Shown here in pieces: positions 10,173-20,774 of a stretch of DNA of 64,000 bases. Under the pieces are notes generated by a model. It was not told where the DNA came from. It ran no database searches and was given only the letters and a program-made list of their open reading frames with translations. Origin of the DNA: Gammaproteobacteria bacterium. GTDB taxonomy: Bacteria; Pseudomonadota; Gammaproteobacteria; Pseudomonadales; Ketobacteraceae. Each line of letters opens with the position of its first letter. Position 1 is the first letter of the stretch. The position numbers and the translations under genes were made by a program. Where the stretch lies: positions 43,510-107,509 of the forward strand of contig JABLXQ010000025.1 of the NCBI GenBank assembly GCA_013178375.1, given 5' to 3'.

Positions 10173-10546
10173 GCGCCCCGCGCGTTGACGGTAGCGGAGT
10201 GGTTGAACTTCACCATGGCGTCAATGTTGCCGTACATGGGAATGCGACGCTCATAGATAATGTCGATCTTGATGACGCCATCCTCTTTCTTGATCTGGAT
10301 GTCGTCCTTGCCCAGGGTTACCTGGTTTACCTGCAGCCGCTTGTTGATGGTCTGCCGGATTTCGCCAGGCCCCATGGTTACGGTCGTTCCTTCCTTGGCA
10401 ACGTTTTCCAGCGCCGTTCTTACCGCCAGATCATCGTAATAAGGGTTCCAGAGCTTCATTGCCGTCACCGCAACAAACACAACTGCCAGAGCCACCATCA
10501 TCATGCCCAGAGTCGACATACCGTTCTGTCTTTTTATTGTATTCAT
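10169..10546 (-). CDS. DUF4845 family membrane protein
   Basis: A 125-residue protein with one N-terminal membrane helix (about residues 10-30, MSTLGMMMVALAVVFVAV) and a small soluble domain beyond it. The position between lepB and rnc and the pilin-like N-terminus identify the DUF4845 family, whose function is not established. ATG 10544-10546 is chosen over an upstream GTG because GAGG lies 8 nt in front of it. It overlaps rnc by 4 bp. Confidence 0.85.
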   Translation of the reverse strand: MNTIKRQNGMSTLGMMMVALAVVFVAVTAMKLWNPYYDDLAVRTALENVAKEGTTVTMGPGEIRQTINKRLQVNQVTLGKDDIQIKKEDGVIKIDIIYERRIPMYGNIDAMVKFNHSATVNARGA

Positions 10547-10564
10547 GACCGTCACCTCAAATGT

Positions 10565-11314
10565 TCACTCAACCAGCTGGTTGCGCTCGAAGCTCGGAAT
10601 CCAGCCTGGCATGTGCATCCAGATCGCGAAGGCCTTGCCCACGATCAGCTCGTCAGGCACGAATTTCCAGTAACGGCTATCACGACTGTTATCCCGGTTG
10701 TCACCCATCATGAAATAGCCATCTTCCGGTACGATCCATGATTCTTCCGCCTCGGGCGAACGCTGCAGGGTGACCATAATGGAATGCTTCACCCCATCCA
10801 GTTGTTCAGTATAGATTTTAAATTCAGGTCTGCCCGCCGGCAGTTGCGCTTCCAGAGTCTGCGGCACCGGCTCACCGTTGATGAGCAGCTGCTTGTTGCG
10901 ATAGGTGATCTTGTCACCCGGCACGCCGATCACCCGCTTGATGTAGTTGATGCTGGGGTTTTCCGGGTATTTGAACACCATGATGTCGCCGCGCTGGGGC
11001 TTGCCTATCGGGACAATCTGCGTGCCCAGTACAGGCAGGCGCAGGCCGTAGGCAAACTTGTTCACCAGAATGTAGTCACCCACCAGCAGGGTGGGAATCA
11101 TCGAGCCGGTGGGAATCTTGAACGGCTCCACCAGGAAAGAGCGCAGCACCAGCACCACCAGCAACACAGGGAAAAACGACACCGGGTATTCAATCCACAC
11201 CGGCATCGGCGCACCCTCGGGCCGGCTGCGGCGGAACATCAGGATGTCCAGCAGATAAACAAAGCCGGTGACCCCCACCAGAACCACCAGAATCAACGCA
11301 AAATCAAAATCCAT
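10565..11314 (-). CDS. lepB: Signal peptidase I
   Basis: Inner-membrane serine protease that removes Sec and Tat signal peptides. It has 249 residues with two N-terminal membrane segments (about 4-24 and 46-62). The catalytic serine is S71 in KIPTGSM and the general-base lysine is K126 in YIKRVIGVPGD; the C-terminal GDNRDNSRDSR box is intact. The gene starts 3 bp after the lepA stop. Confidence 0.97.
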   Translation of the reverse strand: MDFDFALILVVLVGVTGFVYLLDILMFRRSRPEGAPMPVWIEYPVSFFPVLLVVLVLRSFLVEPFKIPTGSMIPTLLVGDYILVNKFAYGLRLPVLGTQIVPIGKPQRGDIMVFKYPENPSINYIKRVIGVPGDKITYRNKQLLINGEPVPQTLEAQLPAGRPEFKIYTEQLDGVKHSIMVTLQRSPEAEESWIVPEDGYFMMGDNRDNSRDSRYWKFVPDELIVGKAFAIWMHMPGWIPSFERNQLVE

Positions 11315-11317
11315 TGG

Positions 11318-13117
<1,800 letters not shown>

Positions 13118-13244
13118 AGGTGCGATTTACTTCAAGGTAAAAGGAATGGAGGCGGAAAAAACTGCGGCAATTCTACCGGTTTTCCACCCGCCTTGCATTA
13201 GCTGAATCGGAAGCCTCTGGCGCAATGCCAGAACGTTGAAAAGA

Positions 13245-13703
13245 CTAGGAATACTCGCTGTGACACTGGGTTTGGACGAAGGCTCTTCTGAGCACCACCG
13301 GCTGGTAGCGGTCATCCAGCTGGTGGTGAGAGAAATACCAGCGCAGGGCAGCGAATCCCACCGCCAACCCCAGCAGACCCGCCAGCGCGGCCCAGCCATC
13401 GGAGCCGGTGTAATGATCCGCCAGCAGGGCCAGTCCCAGCGCAATCACCAGGGGCATCAGGTACGCCAGCAAGGAGCTGGTCACCACCAGGGATTCCGGG
13501 ACGCCGATCACCACGTCGTCGCCCACCGCAAAGTGTCCGGAAGCCGTTGCGCGGAAATGCACGGTCTGTCTACCCAGTTTGGACAGGGCGCTGTGACCAC
13601 AACCGGCTTTGGCAGAACAGGACTGGCAGGCAGACTGGCGGATGGTTTCAACCCAGACGGCACCCTCTTCAACTGCGACCACACGCCCGGTTTCTTCGAT
13701 CAT
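13245..13703 (-). CDS. rseC: SoxR-reducing/sigma-E regulatory protein RseC (MucC)
   Basis: Inner-membrane protein of the sigma-E operon; in other bacteria it modestly modulates sigma-E activity and takes part in SoxR reduction. In its 152 residues the N-terminal cysteine cluster CQSCSAKAGCGHSALSKLG is present, two membrane helices span about 77-93 and 100-118, and both ends are predicted cytoplasmic. It lies 68 bp after rseB and upstream of lepA. Confidence 0.9.
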   Translation of the reverse strand: MIEETGRVVAVEEGAVWVETIRQSACQSCSAKAGCGHSALSKLGRQTVHFRATASGHFAVGDDVVIGVPESLVVTSSLLAYLMPLVIALGLALLADHYTGSDGWAALAGLLGLAVGFAALRWYFSHHQLDDRYQPVVLRRAFVQTQCHSEYS

Positions 13704-13771
13704 GACAGATTCCCCGCAGGGGTATTTGAAAGGGATATGTGACAGGGCTATTTGAACTCACTCTACTGAAA

Positions 13772-14728
13772 TCAGGGACGGGGTTCCAGCGCTTTCACGT
13801 TATCGGCAACCTTGCTGGCGGTGGCCAGCGGGATCTCGCCCACCACGGTCACCAGGGCAGATGAGTCCGGTAAAATGCGATTGACCGCCACGGTGGCGCC
13901 ACGGGCACGGTTGGCCTGGACGGCTGCACCCGCCTGTGGCTCAAAAAAGACAGTGAAAGCCGCAAGCCCGTCGGTAAACACCCGACTGCTCACGCCCGGC
14001 TTGCCGGGACGGGGCGCTGCCGGGCTCACTGGTCGGAAGCCTTCCGGCAGCCATTCTGCTGCCCAGCCACCTGCCATGACGCTCGCTTCCGGCGCGCTGG
14101 CAGGCGCCAAGGCATCAGTCTGCAAACCGGCCGCCGGCTGGAAAACATCACGGGACAGCGGAATGCCGATCTCCAGGGAAACGAACTCGAACACTTCCAG
14201 CGGATCGCCACTGGCCGGGTTGGTCTGGGATTTCAGCAGCACACCCGTGGCCTCGTCCAGCCACAGGCTGTAGCCGTAACGATGCGTATCCAGGGGCTCG
14301 ACATTGATGCGCACGCCGGCACGGCCCGCCACCCGCTCATTGGGGGCGCGGTCGAAGCGGTAGTAACGGGAAATGGTTTGGGCACTTTCCTCCAGCGCGG
14401 TGAGCTTGCCCAGGGGAGTACTTTGCAGGTCGATACGGGAGGTGGAATCCGGGTGCAGGCAGGTGATGGTGGAACCCTTGCGCAGGATCTCGGCCGGTTC
14501 ACCGCTCAGATGCACCACCCGTTCCCAGACTTCGTTTTCAAACGGGGCGTGGTAGATCGCCAGCGAGGTGATCTGCCCACCACTGAGCATGACGGAATGG
14601 CCCTGGTAGCTGGTCTGCCGCGCGGCGGACAGCATTTTCTGCACCCACTGCTCGGCAGACTCTCCGGCCACCGCCAGTGACGAACCCAGCATCATCGCGC
14701 CTGCCACCAGCGTGCGCCACTGCACCAT
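13772..14728 (-). CDS. rseB: Periplasmic sigma-E regulator RseB (MucB)
   Basis: Periplasmic lipid/LPS-sensing protein that binds RseA and shields it from proteolysis. It has 318 residues with a signal peptide ending near AVA-GES (residue 22), followed by a LolA-like large domain (about 25-205) and a small C-terminal domain (about 220-310), the two-domain RseB layout. It starts 18 bp after rseA. Confidence 0.93.
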   Translation of the reverse strand: MVQWRTLVAGAMMLGSSLAVAGESAEQWVQKMLSAARQTSYQGHSVMLSGGQITSLAIYHAPFENEVWERVVHLSGEPAEILRKGSTITCLHPDSTSRIDLQSTPLGKLTALEESAQTISRYYRFDRAPNERVAGRAGVRINVEPLDTHRYGYSLWLDEATGVLLKSQTNPASGDPLEVFEFVSLEIGIPLSRDVFQPAAGLQTDALAPASAPEASVMAGGWAAEWLPEGFRPVSPAAPRPGKPGVSSRVFTDGLAAFTVFFEPQAGAAVQANRARGATVAVNRILPDSSALVTVVGEIPLATASKVADNVKALEPRP

Positions 14729-14746
14729 GTCGAATCTCCCTGTTAC

Positions 14747-15415
14747 TTATTTGGTCGAGGGTGGAACCTGGGGTGCCGGCTTCAGTGCCACGACACGAGC
14801 ATAGGGCGCCACGCCGCTGGCAGTATTGAAAGCGGCATTGCCGGAGTGGGAGATAAGGTAGTCATTGAGGCGGTCGTCGAGATCGGGATTGTAGCGGATG
14901 ATGTCAGGCTGGTTGGCGACAGCGGCGGGACGGTAGGAGCCACTGGTCTGGGCCACCGGCATCAACCCGGTTGCCACTGGCGCGGACGCCACCACGCCAC
15001 CAGATGCGCCAGGCGTCATTGCCACCGGCCCCACTGCGGTCACCGGTTGCTGGTTGACGCTTTGCCAACCCAGAATCACCGCCGCCGACACGGAGGCCGC
15101 CACGGCCACATTGGCGAACGGTTTCAGTAACGCATTGGTCAGACGCTTGCCCGTAGCAGCGGCAGGTTCGGCCCCGGCATGGGCCGGCTCGTCCTGCAAC
15201 GCCAGCGAAATGCGCGCCGACAGGTCCACCTGCTGCCATTGGGCGCTTTGGCCCCGCGTCTCGCCCTTCAGGACGGCACTCACCATCTGGTAACGCGCCC
15301 ACTTCTGGCACATAGCCTGATCCTGCTCGATGTTTTTCAACACCCGCCGGACTTCCAACTCGGAGGTTTCGCCGTCCACCAGGGCGGACAGTTCTTCCAG
15401 ATTTCGCTCGTTCAT
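14747..15415 (-). CDS. rseA: Anti-sigma-E factor RseA (MucA)
   Basis: Membrane-spanning anti-sigma factor that sequesters sigma-E until cleaved during envelope stress. The cytoplasmic N-terminal domain (MNERNLEELSALVDGE to about 75) carries the sigma-binding region, one membrane helix lies at about 102-120 (NVAVAASVSAAVILGW), and the periplasmic tail is rich in Ala, Gly and Pro before a conserved end binding RseB. The ATG at 15413-15415 follows AGGTGAG; the frame extends three codons further. It has 222 residues. Confidence 0.93.
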   Translation of the reverse strand: MNERNLEELSALVDGETSELEVRRVLKNIEQDQAMCQKWARYQMVSAVLKGETRGQSAQWQQVDLSARISLALQDEPAHAGAEPAAATGKRLTNALLKPFANVAVAASVSAAVILGWQSVNQQPVTAVGPVAMTPGASGGVVASAPVATGLMPVAQTSGSYRPAAVANQPDIIRYNPDLDDRLNDYLISHSGNAAFNTASGVAPYARVVALKPAPQVPPSTK

Positions 15416-15484
15416 CTTTCTCACCTGCCTGGAGATATTGCGCCAACAATCAGTGAAGCCTGCGCCACCACCGACTGCAAACCG

Positions 15485-16060
15485 TCAAACGTTCATCATT
15501 TCAATTTTCTTGTCGATGGCCTCACGACCACGGAAGATCCGCGACCGCACTGTGCCTACCGGGCAATCCATAACTTCGGCTATTTCCTCATAACTGAGAC
15601 CGTCGAATTCGCGCAGTGTTACCGCGGTGCGCAAATCGTCAGGCAAATCCCTCAGTGCATCGAATACGACCTTTTCCAGCTGGTCTTTCATCATTTCCTG
15701 TTCAGGGCTGGCGAATTCGTGCAGCGCTTCGCTACTCGCAAACTGCTCGGCCTCACCCACGTCGATGTCGGAGTCAGGCGGACGCCGCCCCCGCGACACC
15801 AGATAATTCTTCGCTGTATTGACGGCAATGCGATAGATCCAGGTATAGAACGCACTTTCGCCGCGAAAATTGGCGAGAGCGCGGTAGGCCTTGAGAAAGG
15901 CATCCTGCGTCACATCCATTGCTTCGTCCGGGTCACGCACAAAGCGGCTTACGACTGCGATAACCCTGTGCTGGTATTTCTTTACCAGCAGGTCAAACGC
16001 CCTTTTGTCACCATTCTGAACACGTTCCACCAACAGCTGATCGGGATGTCGCTCAGCCAT
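15485..16060 (-). CDS. rpoE: RNA polymerase sigma factor RpoE (AlgU)
   Basis: Extracytoplasmic-function sigma factor for envelope stress. The 191 residues contain the region 2 core (DLLVKKYQHRV, DVTQDAFLKAYR, FYTWIYRIAVNTAKNYLV) and region 4 (LREFDGLSYEEIAEVMDCPVGTVRSRIFRGREA). It heads the rseABC group and is preceded by a sigma-E-type promoter, which implies autoregulation. Confidence 0.97.
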   Translation of the reverse strand: MAERHPDQLLVERVQNGDKRAFDLLVKKYQHRVIAVVSRFVRDPDEAMDVTQDAFLKAYRALANFRGESAFYTWIYRIAVNTAKNYLVSRGRRPPDSDIDVGEAEQFASSEALHEFASPEQEMMKDQLEKVVFDALRDLPDDLRTAVTLREFDGLSYEEIAEVMDCPVGTVRSRIFRGREAIDKKIEMMNV

Positions 16061-16114
16061 TCAACAAAACTCCCCATTCAGGCCCTCGCAAACAACGCGA
16101 GCGGCAGTGTTCAT

Positions 16115-16142
16115 AAAGACCGGAACTGGCTGCAAAAGTTCC
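16115..16142 (-). promoter_or_regulatory. Sigma-E-type promoter of rpoE
   Basis: Reading leftward, a -35 element GGAACTT (16142-16136) and a -10 element TCTTT (16119-16115) are separated by 16 nt, matching the sigma-E/AlgU consensus GAACTT-N16-TCTGA at the -35 and the first three -10 bases. It lies about 55 bp upstream of the rpoE ATG. The -35 and spacer form an 8-bp inverted repeat, CCGGAACT with AGTTCCGG. Confidence 0.75.
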
Positions 16143-16194
16143 GGCCATTTGTGCCCGGCACACCTCGATTCGAGCGATTATGACAATCCGGCTG

Positions 16195-16200
16195 TATAAT
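16195..16200 (+). promoter_or_regulatory. Candidate -10 element upstream of nadB
   Basis: A perfect TATAAT about 90 bp upstream of the nadB ATG. No good -35 sequence is found 16-18 bp further upstream, so this is only a candidate. Confidence 0.35.
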
Positions 16201-16288
16201 ACCGCCAAGTCAAAACAATACGATAACCGTTTCCTGCGTAGCCCTGGCCCAGCCTTGAGCAGGGCACCTCTTTGTTGTGGACAACCCA

Positions 16289-17917
16289 ATGACCCGATTC
16301 CAGCACGATATCCTGATCATCGGCAGCGGTGCTGCCGGCCTGACTGCCGCCCTGCACCTGGCGCCCTTCGCACGCGTCGGGGTGTTGAGCAAGGGTCCGC
16401 TGACGGCCGCCAACACCTACTATGCCCAGGGTGGCGTGGCGGCGGTGCTGGACGAGGGAGATTCGGTGGCGGCCCATATCGAGGACACCCTGATTGCCGG
16501 TGCCGGCCTGTGCCACGAGGATGCGGTGCGGATGACGGTGGAAAACGGCCCGGACGCGATCCGCTGGCTGATCCAGCAGGGCGTCGGGTTCACCACCGAG
16601 GAGCAGGACAACGGCCAGATGGAATACCACCTGACCCGGGAAGGCGGCCACAGTCACCGGCGGGTGATCCACGCGGCGGACGCTACCGGTTTCGCCATCT
16701 CCAGCACCCTGATCGAGCAGGTGCGCAAGCAGCCCAGCGTGGCGCTGTTCGAGTCGCGGGTGGCAGTGGATGTGATCACCACCCAGAAGCTGGGTCTGCC
16801 GGGCAACCGGGCACTAGGCGCCTACGTGCTGAATAATGAGACCGGCCACGTGGAAGTACACGAGGCGCGCTTCGTGCTGCTGGCCACCGGCGGAGCAAGC
16901 AAGGCTTACCTTTATACCTCCAACCCGGATGTGGCCACCGGCGACGGCATTGCCATGGCCTGGCGCGCCGGTTGCCGGGTGGGCAACATGGAGTTCAACC
17001 AGTTCCACCCCACCTGTCTGTATCACCCGCAGGCGGGCAACTTCCTGATCACCGAGGCCATGCGCGGCGAAGGCGGCCATCTGAAGCTGCCGGATGGCAC
17101 CCGCTTCATGCAGCGCTTTGATGAAAGGCTGGAACTGGCACCCCGCGACATCGTGGCTCGCGCCATTGACCATGAGATCAAGCGTCTGGGTATCGACTGC
17201 GTGTACCTGGATATCAGCCACAAGCCGGCCGACTTCATCAAGGCCCACTTCCCCACCATTTACGAGCGCTGCCTGGAATTCGGCATCGACATCACCAAAG
17301 AAGCGATTCCGGTGGTACCCGCCGCCCACTTCACCTGTGGTGGCGTGCTGACGGACCTGAACGGCTGCACCGATGTGGAAGGGCTGTACGCCATCGGCGA
17401 GACCGCGTTCACCGGCCTGCATGGCGCCAACCGTCTGGCTAGCAACTCGCTGCTGGAGTGCATGGTGTTTGCGATCGCAGCCAGCAAGGATATCCGCGCG
17501 CGCTTCAATGATCCGCTGCAGCCGGTCACGATCCCGGACTGGGATGAAAGCCAGGTGACCGATTCCGACGAGGACGTGGTGATTTCCCACAACTGGGACG
17601 AGCTGCGCCGCTTCATGTGGGACTATGTGGGCATCGTGCGCACCGACAAGCGGTTACAGCGTGCCAGCCACCGGGTGCTGCTGCTGCAGGGTGAGATTCG
17701 CGAGTACTATAGCAACTACAAGATCAGCAACGACCTGATCGAGCTGCGCAATCTGGTGCAGGTGGCCGAGCTGATCATCAACTGCGCCCTGGCGCGCAAG
17801 GAAAGTCGCGGCCTGCATTACACGCTGGATTACCCCGACCTGCTGCCGGACGCGAAGGATACGATGCTGGTGCCGAAGCACTATGTGGCGCGGGTGGTGC
17901 CCCCGGTGTCAGGATAG
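16289..17917 (+). CDS. nadB: L-aspartate oxidase
   Basis: FAD enzyme converting L-aspartate to iminoaspartate, the first step of de novo NAD synthesis. It has 542 residues. The FAD-binding GSGAAG lies near residue 12, the substrate and flavin regions NEMFNQFHPT-like ([13 protein letters not shown]) and MRGEGG follow, and the C-terminal three-helix domain is complete. The ATG at 16289 gives the family start [14 protein letters not shown]; a GTG four codons upstream is possible. Its last 9 bp overlap the convergent ygfX gene. Confidence 0.95.
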   Translation: MTRFQHDILIIGSGAAGLTAALHLAPFARVGVLSKGPLTAANTYYAQGGVAAVLDEGDSVAAHIEDTLIAGAGLCHEDAVRMTVENGPDAIRWLIQQGVGFTTEEQDNGQMEYHLTREGGHSHRRVIHAADATGFAISSTLIEQVRKQPSVALFESRVAVDVITTQKLGLPGNRALGAYVLNNETGHVEVHEARFVLLATGGASKAYLYTSNPDVATGDGIAMAWRAGCRVGNMEFNQFHPTCLYHPQAGNFLITEAMRGEGGHLKLPDGTRFMQRFDERLELAPRDIVARAIDHEIKRLGIDCVYLDISHKPADFIKAHFPTIYERCLEFGIDITKEAIPVVPAAHFTCGGVLTDLNGCTDVEGLYAIGETAFTGLHGANRLASNSLLECMVFAIAASKDIRARFNDPLQPVTIPDWDESQVTDSDEDVVISHNWDELRRFMWDYVGIVRTDKRLQRASHRVLLLQGEIREYYSNYKISNDLIELRNLVQVAELIINCALARKESRGLHYTLDYPDLLPDAKDTMLVPKHYVARVVPPVSG

Positions 17918-18361
17918 TGGCGCCTGATTCTTTTCCGGCGACCAGCGCAGGAAAACCTGCAGGCGGCGGAAATCGTCGGTGCCGATCATGGCTGGAGTGA
18001 GAATCAGGTGGTGGGCAGGCCACAAGCGGGCCAGCATGCCACCTTGGTGATGCAGGCTGAGGCGGATGAACCGGGTGTCGATGCGGCTGGCAGATCCGAG
18101 CAGGAATGGCCCCCGCTGCTGTCCATTACGGCGTTGCAGATGCCAACCCTGCGGCCCCAGCCAGACCCGCTGCACCGATCCCGGCAAGCGCTTCAGACCC
18201 GTCTGAAACAGGTGGAATATTCCGCTGATCAGCATCAGAGGGATCCACCACAGCCAGCCGCCGCCCATCTGCACCAAAGCCAATAAAGCCAGCCCGTGCA
18301 GGGCAATGATCAACGCTGACAGGCCCGGGCTCGCCTGCAGGCGCAGTTCAGGCGTCCACAC
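17909..18361 (-). CDS. ygfX: YgfX (CptA) family membrane protein
   Basis: A 150-residue protein with two closely spaced N-terminal membrane helices (about 15-33 and 36-54) and a cytoplasmic C-terminal domain, the YgfX fold. In E. coli the partner of SdhE was reported as the toxin of a proposed toxin-antitoxin pair that affects cytoskeletal proteins; that role is disputed. Its start overlaps sdhE by 14 bp, so the two are coupled, and its end overlaps nadB on the opposite strand. Confidence 0.8.
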   Translation of the reverse strand: MWTPELRLQASPGLSALIIALHGLALLALVQMGGGWLWWIPLMLISGIFHLFQTGLKRLPGSVQRVWLGPQGWHLQRRNGQQRGPFLLGSASRIDTRFIRLSLHHQGGMLARLWPAHHLILTPAMIGTDDFRRLQVFLRWSPEKNQAPLS

Positions 18362-18614
18362 CGTGCAGTACCATCTTTACGATCCGCGCCAGATCCGGCG
18401 CTTCCGGCAGCGAGCGGTGGGTGAACCACTCGAACATCTCCACGTCATGCTGGTCCAGCAGCTTTTCAAACAGCACTTGATCGGCGGGTGACAGGGACAG
18501 GTAATGCCGCTCGAAAAACGGCACCAGCAGCACCTCCACTTCCTTGATGCCGCGGCGGCATTGCCATTGCAGGCGGCGGTAGTGTTCGGATTGGGACGGG
18601 TTGGATTCGGACAT
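18348..18614 (-). CDS. sdhE: Succinate dehydrogenase assembly factor SdhE
   Basis: Small protein that promotes covalent FAD attachment to SdhA (and FrdA). It has 88 residues and the defining RGxxE motif is present as CRRGIKEVEVLL. The start is set at the ATG 18612-18614, giving MSESNPSQSEHYRRLQWQ. It is followed by overlapping ygfX, the classic sdhE-ygfX pair, and is divergent from ygfZ. Confidence 0.92.
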   Translation of the reverse strand: MSESNPSQSEHYRRLQWQCRRGIKEVEVLLVPFFERHYLSLSPADQVLFEKLLDQHDVEMFEWFTHRSLPEAPDLARIVKMVLHGVDA

Positions 18615-18763
18615 TGTCGGACTGACTCCCCTGGACAGGCCTCGCATTATAGGAAATGCGCCGCGCTGCGCCTATGGACCCGCGTCAGTAACAGGCTGGT
18701 ATTTCGATTGCAGAACCGTATGATGGTTTTCATTTGCATTCATCTGTCCGGGATTTTCGCATC

Positions 18764-19813
18764 ATGTGGCACACGGCTTATTCCTTCCAACAACATCCCC
18801 GCTGGGGCCTGCATGCAAAGCCGCTTGAGCAGGAGGCGGCCGACTTGCTGGCCAATGTCTCGCTGGCGGCCTGTCTCAGCACATTGGAGATCATCCGCGT
18901 CACCGGCGCCGACGCCCTGACCTTCCTGCAGGGCCAGACCACCTGCGATTTTCGCGAGGTAAGCGAGGGGCATCCCCGTCTGGGTGCCCACTGCAATGCC
19001 AAGGGTCGGGTGCAGGCGAGTTTCCGCGCTTTCCATTGGAATGGCGATTTCCTGCTGCTGGTGCCGAAGGGTCAGGGGGAACCGACCCGGGCGGCGCTGG
19101 CAAAATTCGCGCTGTTTTCCAAGGCTACCCTGAGCCTGGATACTACGCTGGCGCCACTGGCGCTGCTGGGACCGCAGGCGGCGGACTGGGCTAAAGCACT
19201 GTTTGGTGCAGCGCCCGCGCCTGGCGACTGCGTTGCGAACGAGAATGGCCTGATCACAGCGCTGGACGCCGACCGTTTCCTGATACTGGTGCCATCGGAC
19301 CGCTGTGCGACTGCAATAAAAAACCTGCAGACACTGAACGCCACCCTGGCGGGTGACAATATCTGGTGGCTGTCGGAAATGCGGGCGGGCATCGCACAGA
19401 TTCCCGTCGAACAGAGCGAGCAGTGGATTCCGCAGGAGATAAATTACGATCTGGTGGATGGCGTGAATTTCAAGAAAGGCTGTTACAAGGGCCAGGAAAT
19501 CGTGGCGCGGATTCATTATCGCGGCCAGACCAAAGTGCGCGCCTTTCCAGTTCAAATAGGGCCAGTGCAAATCGGGCCAGTTGAAATAGGGTCCACACAG
19601 AACGATACAGCAATAGCCCCCGGCACCCGCATTCTCGATGCAGCCGGCCACAACGTTGGAACACTGCTGAATACCGCATTTGTGAACGGGACCACAGTGC
19701 GGGGCATGGCGGTGCTGAAAACCGACGCTTCGGAATCAGAAACCCTGCGATTAGAACCAAATGATGCCTGCCACGTCCGGCCCCTTCCCCTGCCCTATGC
19801 TATAAATAATTGA
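18764..19813 (+). CDS. ygfZ: Folate-binding protein YgfZ (Fe-S cluster maintenance)
   Basis: Tetrahydrofolate-dependent factor that maintains certain Fe-S enzymes. It has 349 residues of GcvT-like fold, and the signature KGCYKGQEIVAR with the conserved cysteine is present at about residue 245. The ATG at 18764 is used in place of one ten codons upstream. Shortly after the signature three tandem 15-bp units (19547-19591) encode PVQIG, PVQIG and PVEIG, an insertion not usual for the family. It is divergent from sdhE. Confidence 0.92.
   Translation: MWHTAYSFQQHPRWGLHAKPLEQEAADLLANVSLAACLSTLEIIRVTGADALTFLQGQTTCDFREVSEGHPRLGAHCNAKGRVQASFRAFHWNGDFLLLVPKGQGEPTRAALAKFALFSKATLSLDTTLAPLALLGPQAADWAKALFGAAPAPGDCVANENGLITALDADRFLILVPSDRCATAIKNLQTLNATLAGDNIWWLSEMRAGIAQIPVEQSEQWIPQEINYDLVDGVNFKKGCYKGQEIVARIHYRGQTKVRAFPVQIGPVQIGPVEIGSTQNDTAIAPGTRILDAAGHNVGTLLNTAFVNGTTVRGMAVLKTDASESETLRLEPNDACHVRPLPLPYAINN
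19547..19591 (+). repeat. Three in-frame 15-bp tandem repeats inside ygfZ
   Basis: Three adjacent copies of a 15-bp unit (19547-19561, 19562-19576, 19577-19591) starting CCAGTTCAAATAGGG. Units differ at one to four bases, and most changes keep the encoded P-V-Q/E-I-G pentapeptide. Confidence 0.85.
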
Positions 19814-19916
19814 CAAGGGAGTCCGTTTATAGCGTTTGGCTCCCATTCCTTCAAATCAGATGACGCTGCCTGCGATGCAACAGTGCAGGCAGCGTGGGAA
19901 GTGGAGTCCGGTTTTC

Positions 19917-20765
19917 ATGGCGAATGTCGCAGATGTCGTCCTGCAGGAAATCAACGAGCTGATCGATAAGGATCAGCTGGTGTTGCCCACGCTGCCCGAA
20001 GTGGCGTTGAAAGCGCGCGAAGTCGCGGAAGACAACAATGCCTCGGCGGCAGACCTGGCCAAGGTGATCAGTGTTGATGTGGCCATGACGGCGCGCATCA
20101 TCAAGGTAGCCAATAGCCCACTGATGCGCGGCGCGCGTGAAATCAACGATGTGCAGATGGCCATTGCGCGGCTGGGCATCGCCTGCATTTCCAATCTGGT
20201 GACCGGTCTGGCGATGGAGCAGATGTTCCAGGCAACATCGGATTTGATCGACAAGACCATGCGCAAATCCTGGCATCACAGCACCGAAGTGGCCGGTATC
20301 GCCAACGTGATTTGCCGCCACTACACCAAGCTGAAACCGGACCAGGCCACGCTGGCAGGACTTGTGCACGAAATCGGTATCCTACCCATCCTCACCTATG
20401 CAGAGGAATACGGCAAACTGAACGACCCTATTACGCTGCAGAAAGTGATCGATGCGATCCATCCGATCGTAGGAGCCCGCATCCTGCAGTCCTGGGAATT
20501 TCCGAAAGAACTGGTGGACGTGCCGTTGAATTACCTGAAATTCGACCGCGTCACCGGCAGCGACAAACCGGACTATGCCGACATAGTGATGGTCGCCAAT
20601 CTGCAGACTTACATGGGCAAGAAAGATCACCCGTTCATGCAGATTGACTGGAATACGATTTCGGCGTTTCAACGGGTAGGGCTGGAGCCGAACATGGAAG
20701 ACGGCGCCGACGAGGATCTGTCGGCAGAAATGGACGCGGCGATGGCGATGTTACAGGCCAACTGA
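19917..20765 (+). CDS. HDOD domain protein
   Basis: A 282-residue protein almost wholly made of an HDOD domain, a relative of HD phosphohydrolases usually lacking the catalytic HD pair and found in bacterial signalling proteins. Visible family features are LPTLPEVALKAREV, ISVDVAMTARIIKVANSP, IARLGIACISNLV and LAGLVHEIGILPIL. No effector domain is attached. The ATG at 19917 has GGAG about 10 nt upstream. It is convergent with mmsB with only 9 bp between stops. The specific role is unknown. Confidence 0.88.
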   Translation: MANVADVVLQEINELIDKDQLVLPTLPEVALKAREVAEDNNASAADLAKVISVDVAMTARIIKVANSPLMRGAREINDVQMAIARLGIACISNLVTGLAMEQMFQATSDLIDKTMRKSWHHSTEVAGIANVICRHYTKLKPDQATLAGLVHEIGILPILTYAEEYGKLNDPITLQKVIDAIHPIVGARILQSWEFPKELVDVPLNYLKFDRVTGSDKPDYADIVMVANLQTYMGKKDHPFMQIDWNTISAFQRVGLEPNMEDGADEDLSAEMDAAMAMLQAN

Positions 20766-20774
20766 AAACCGCGC

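Noticed and set aside
17909..18614. sdhE-ygfX as a toxin-antitoxin defence module
   Set aside because: SdhE has its RGxxE motif and is an established FAD assembly factor; the toxin-antitoxin reading is disputed and nothing else here points to defence.
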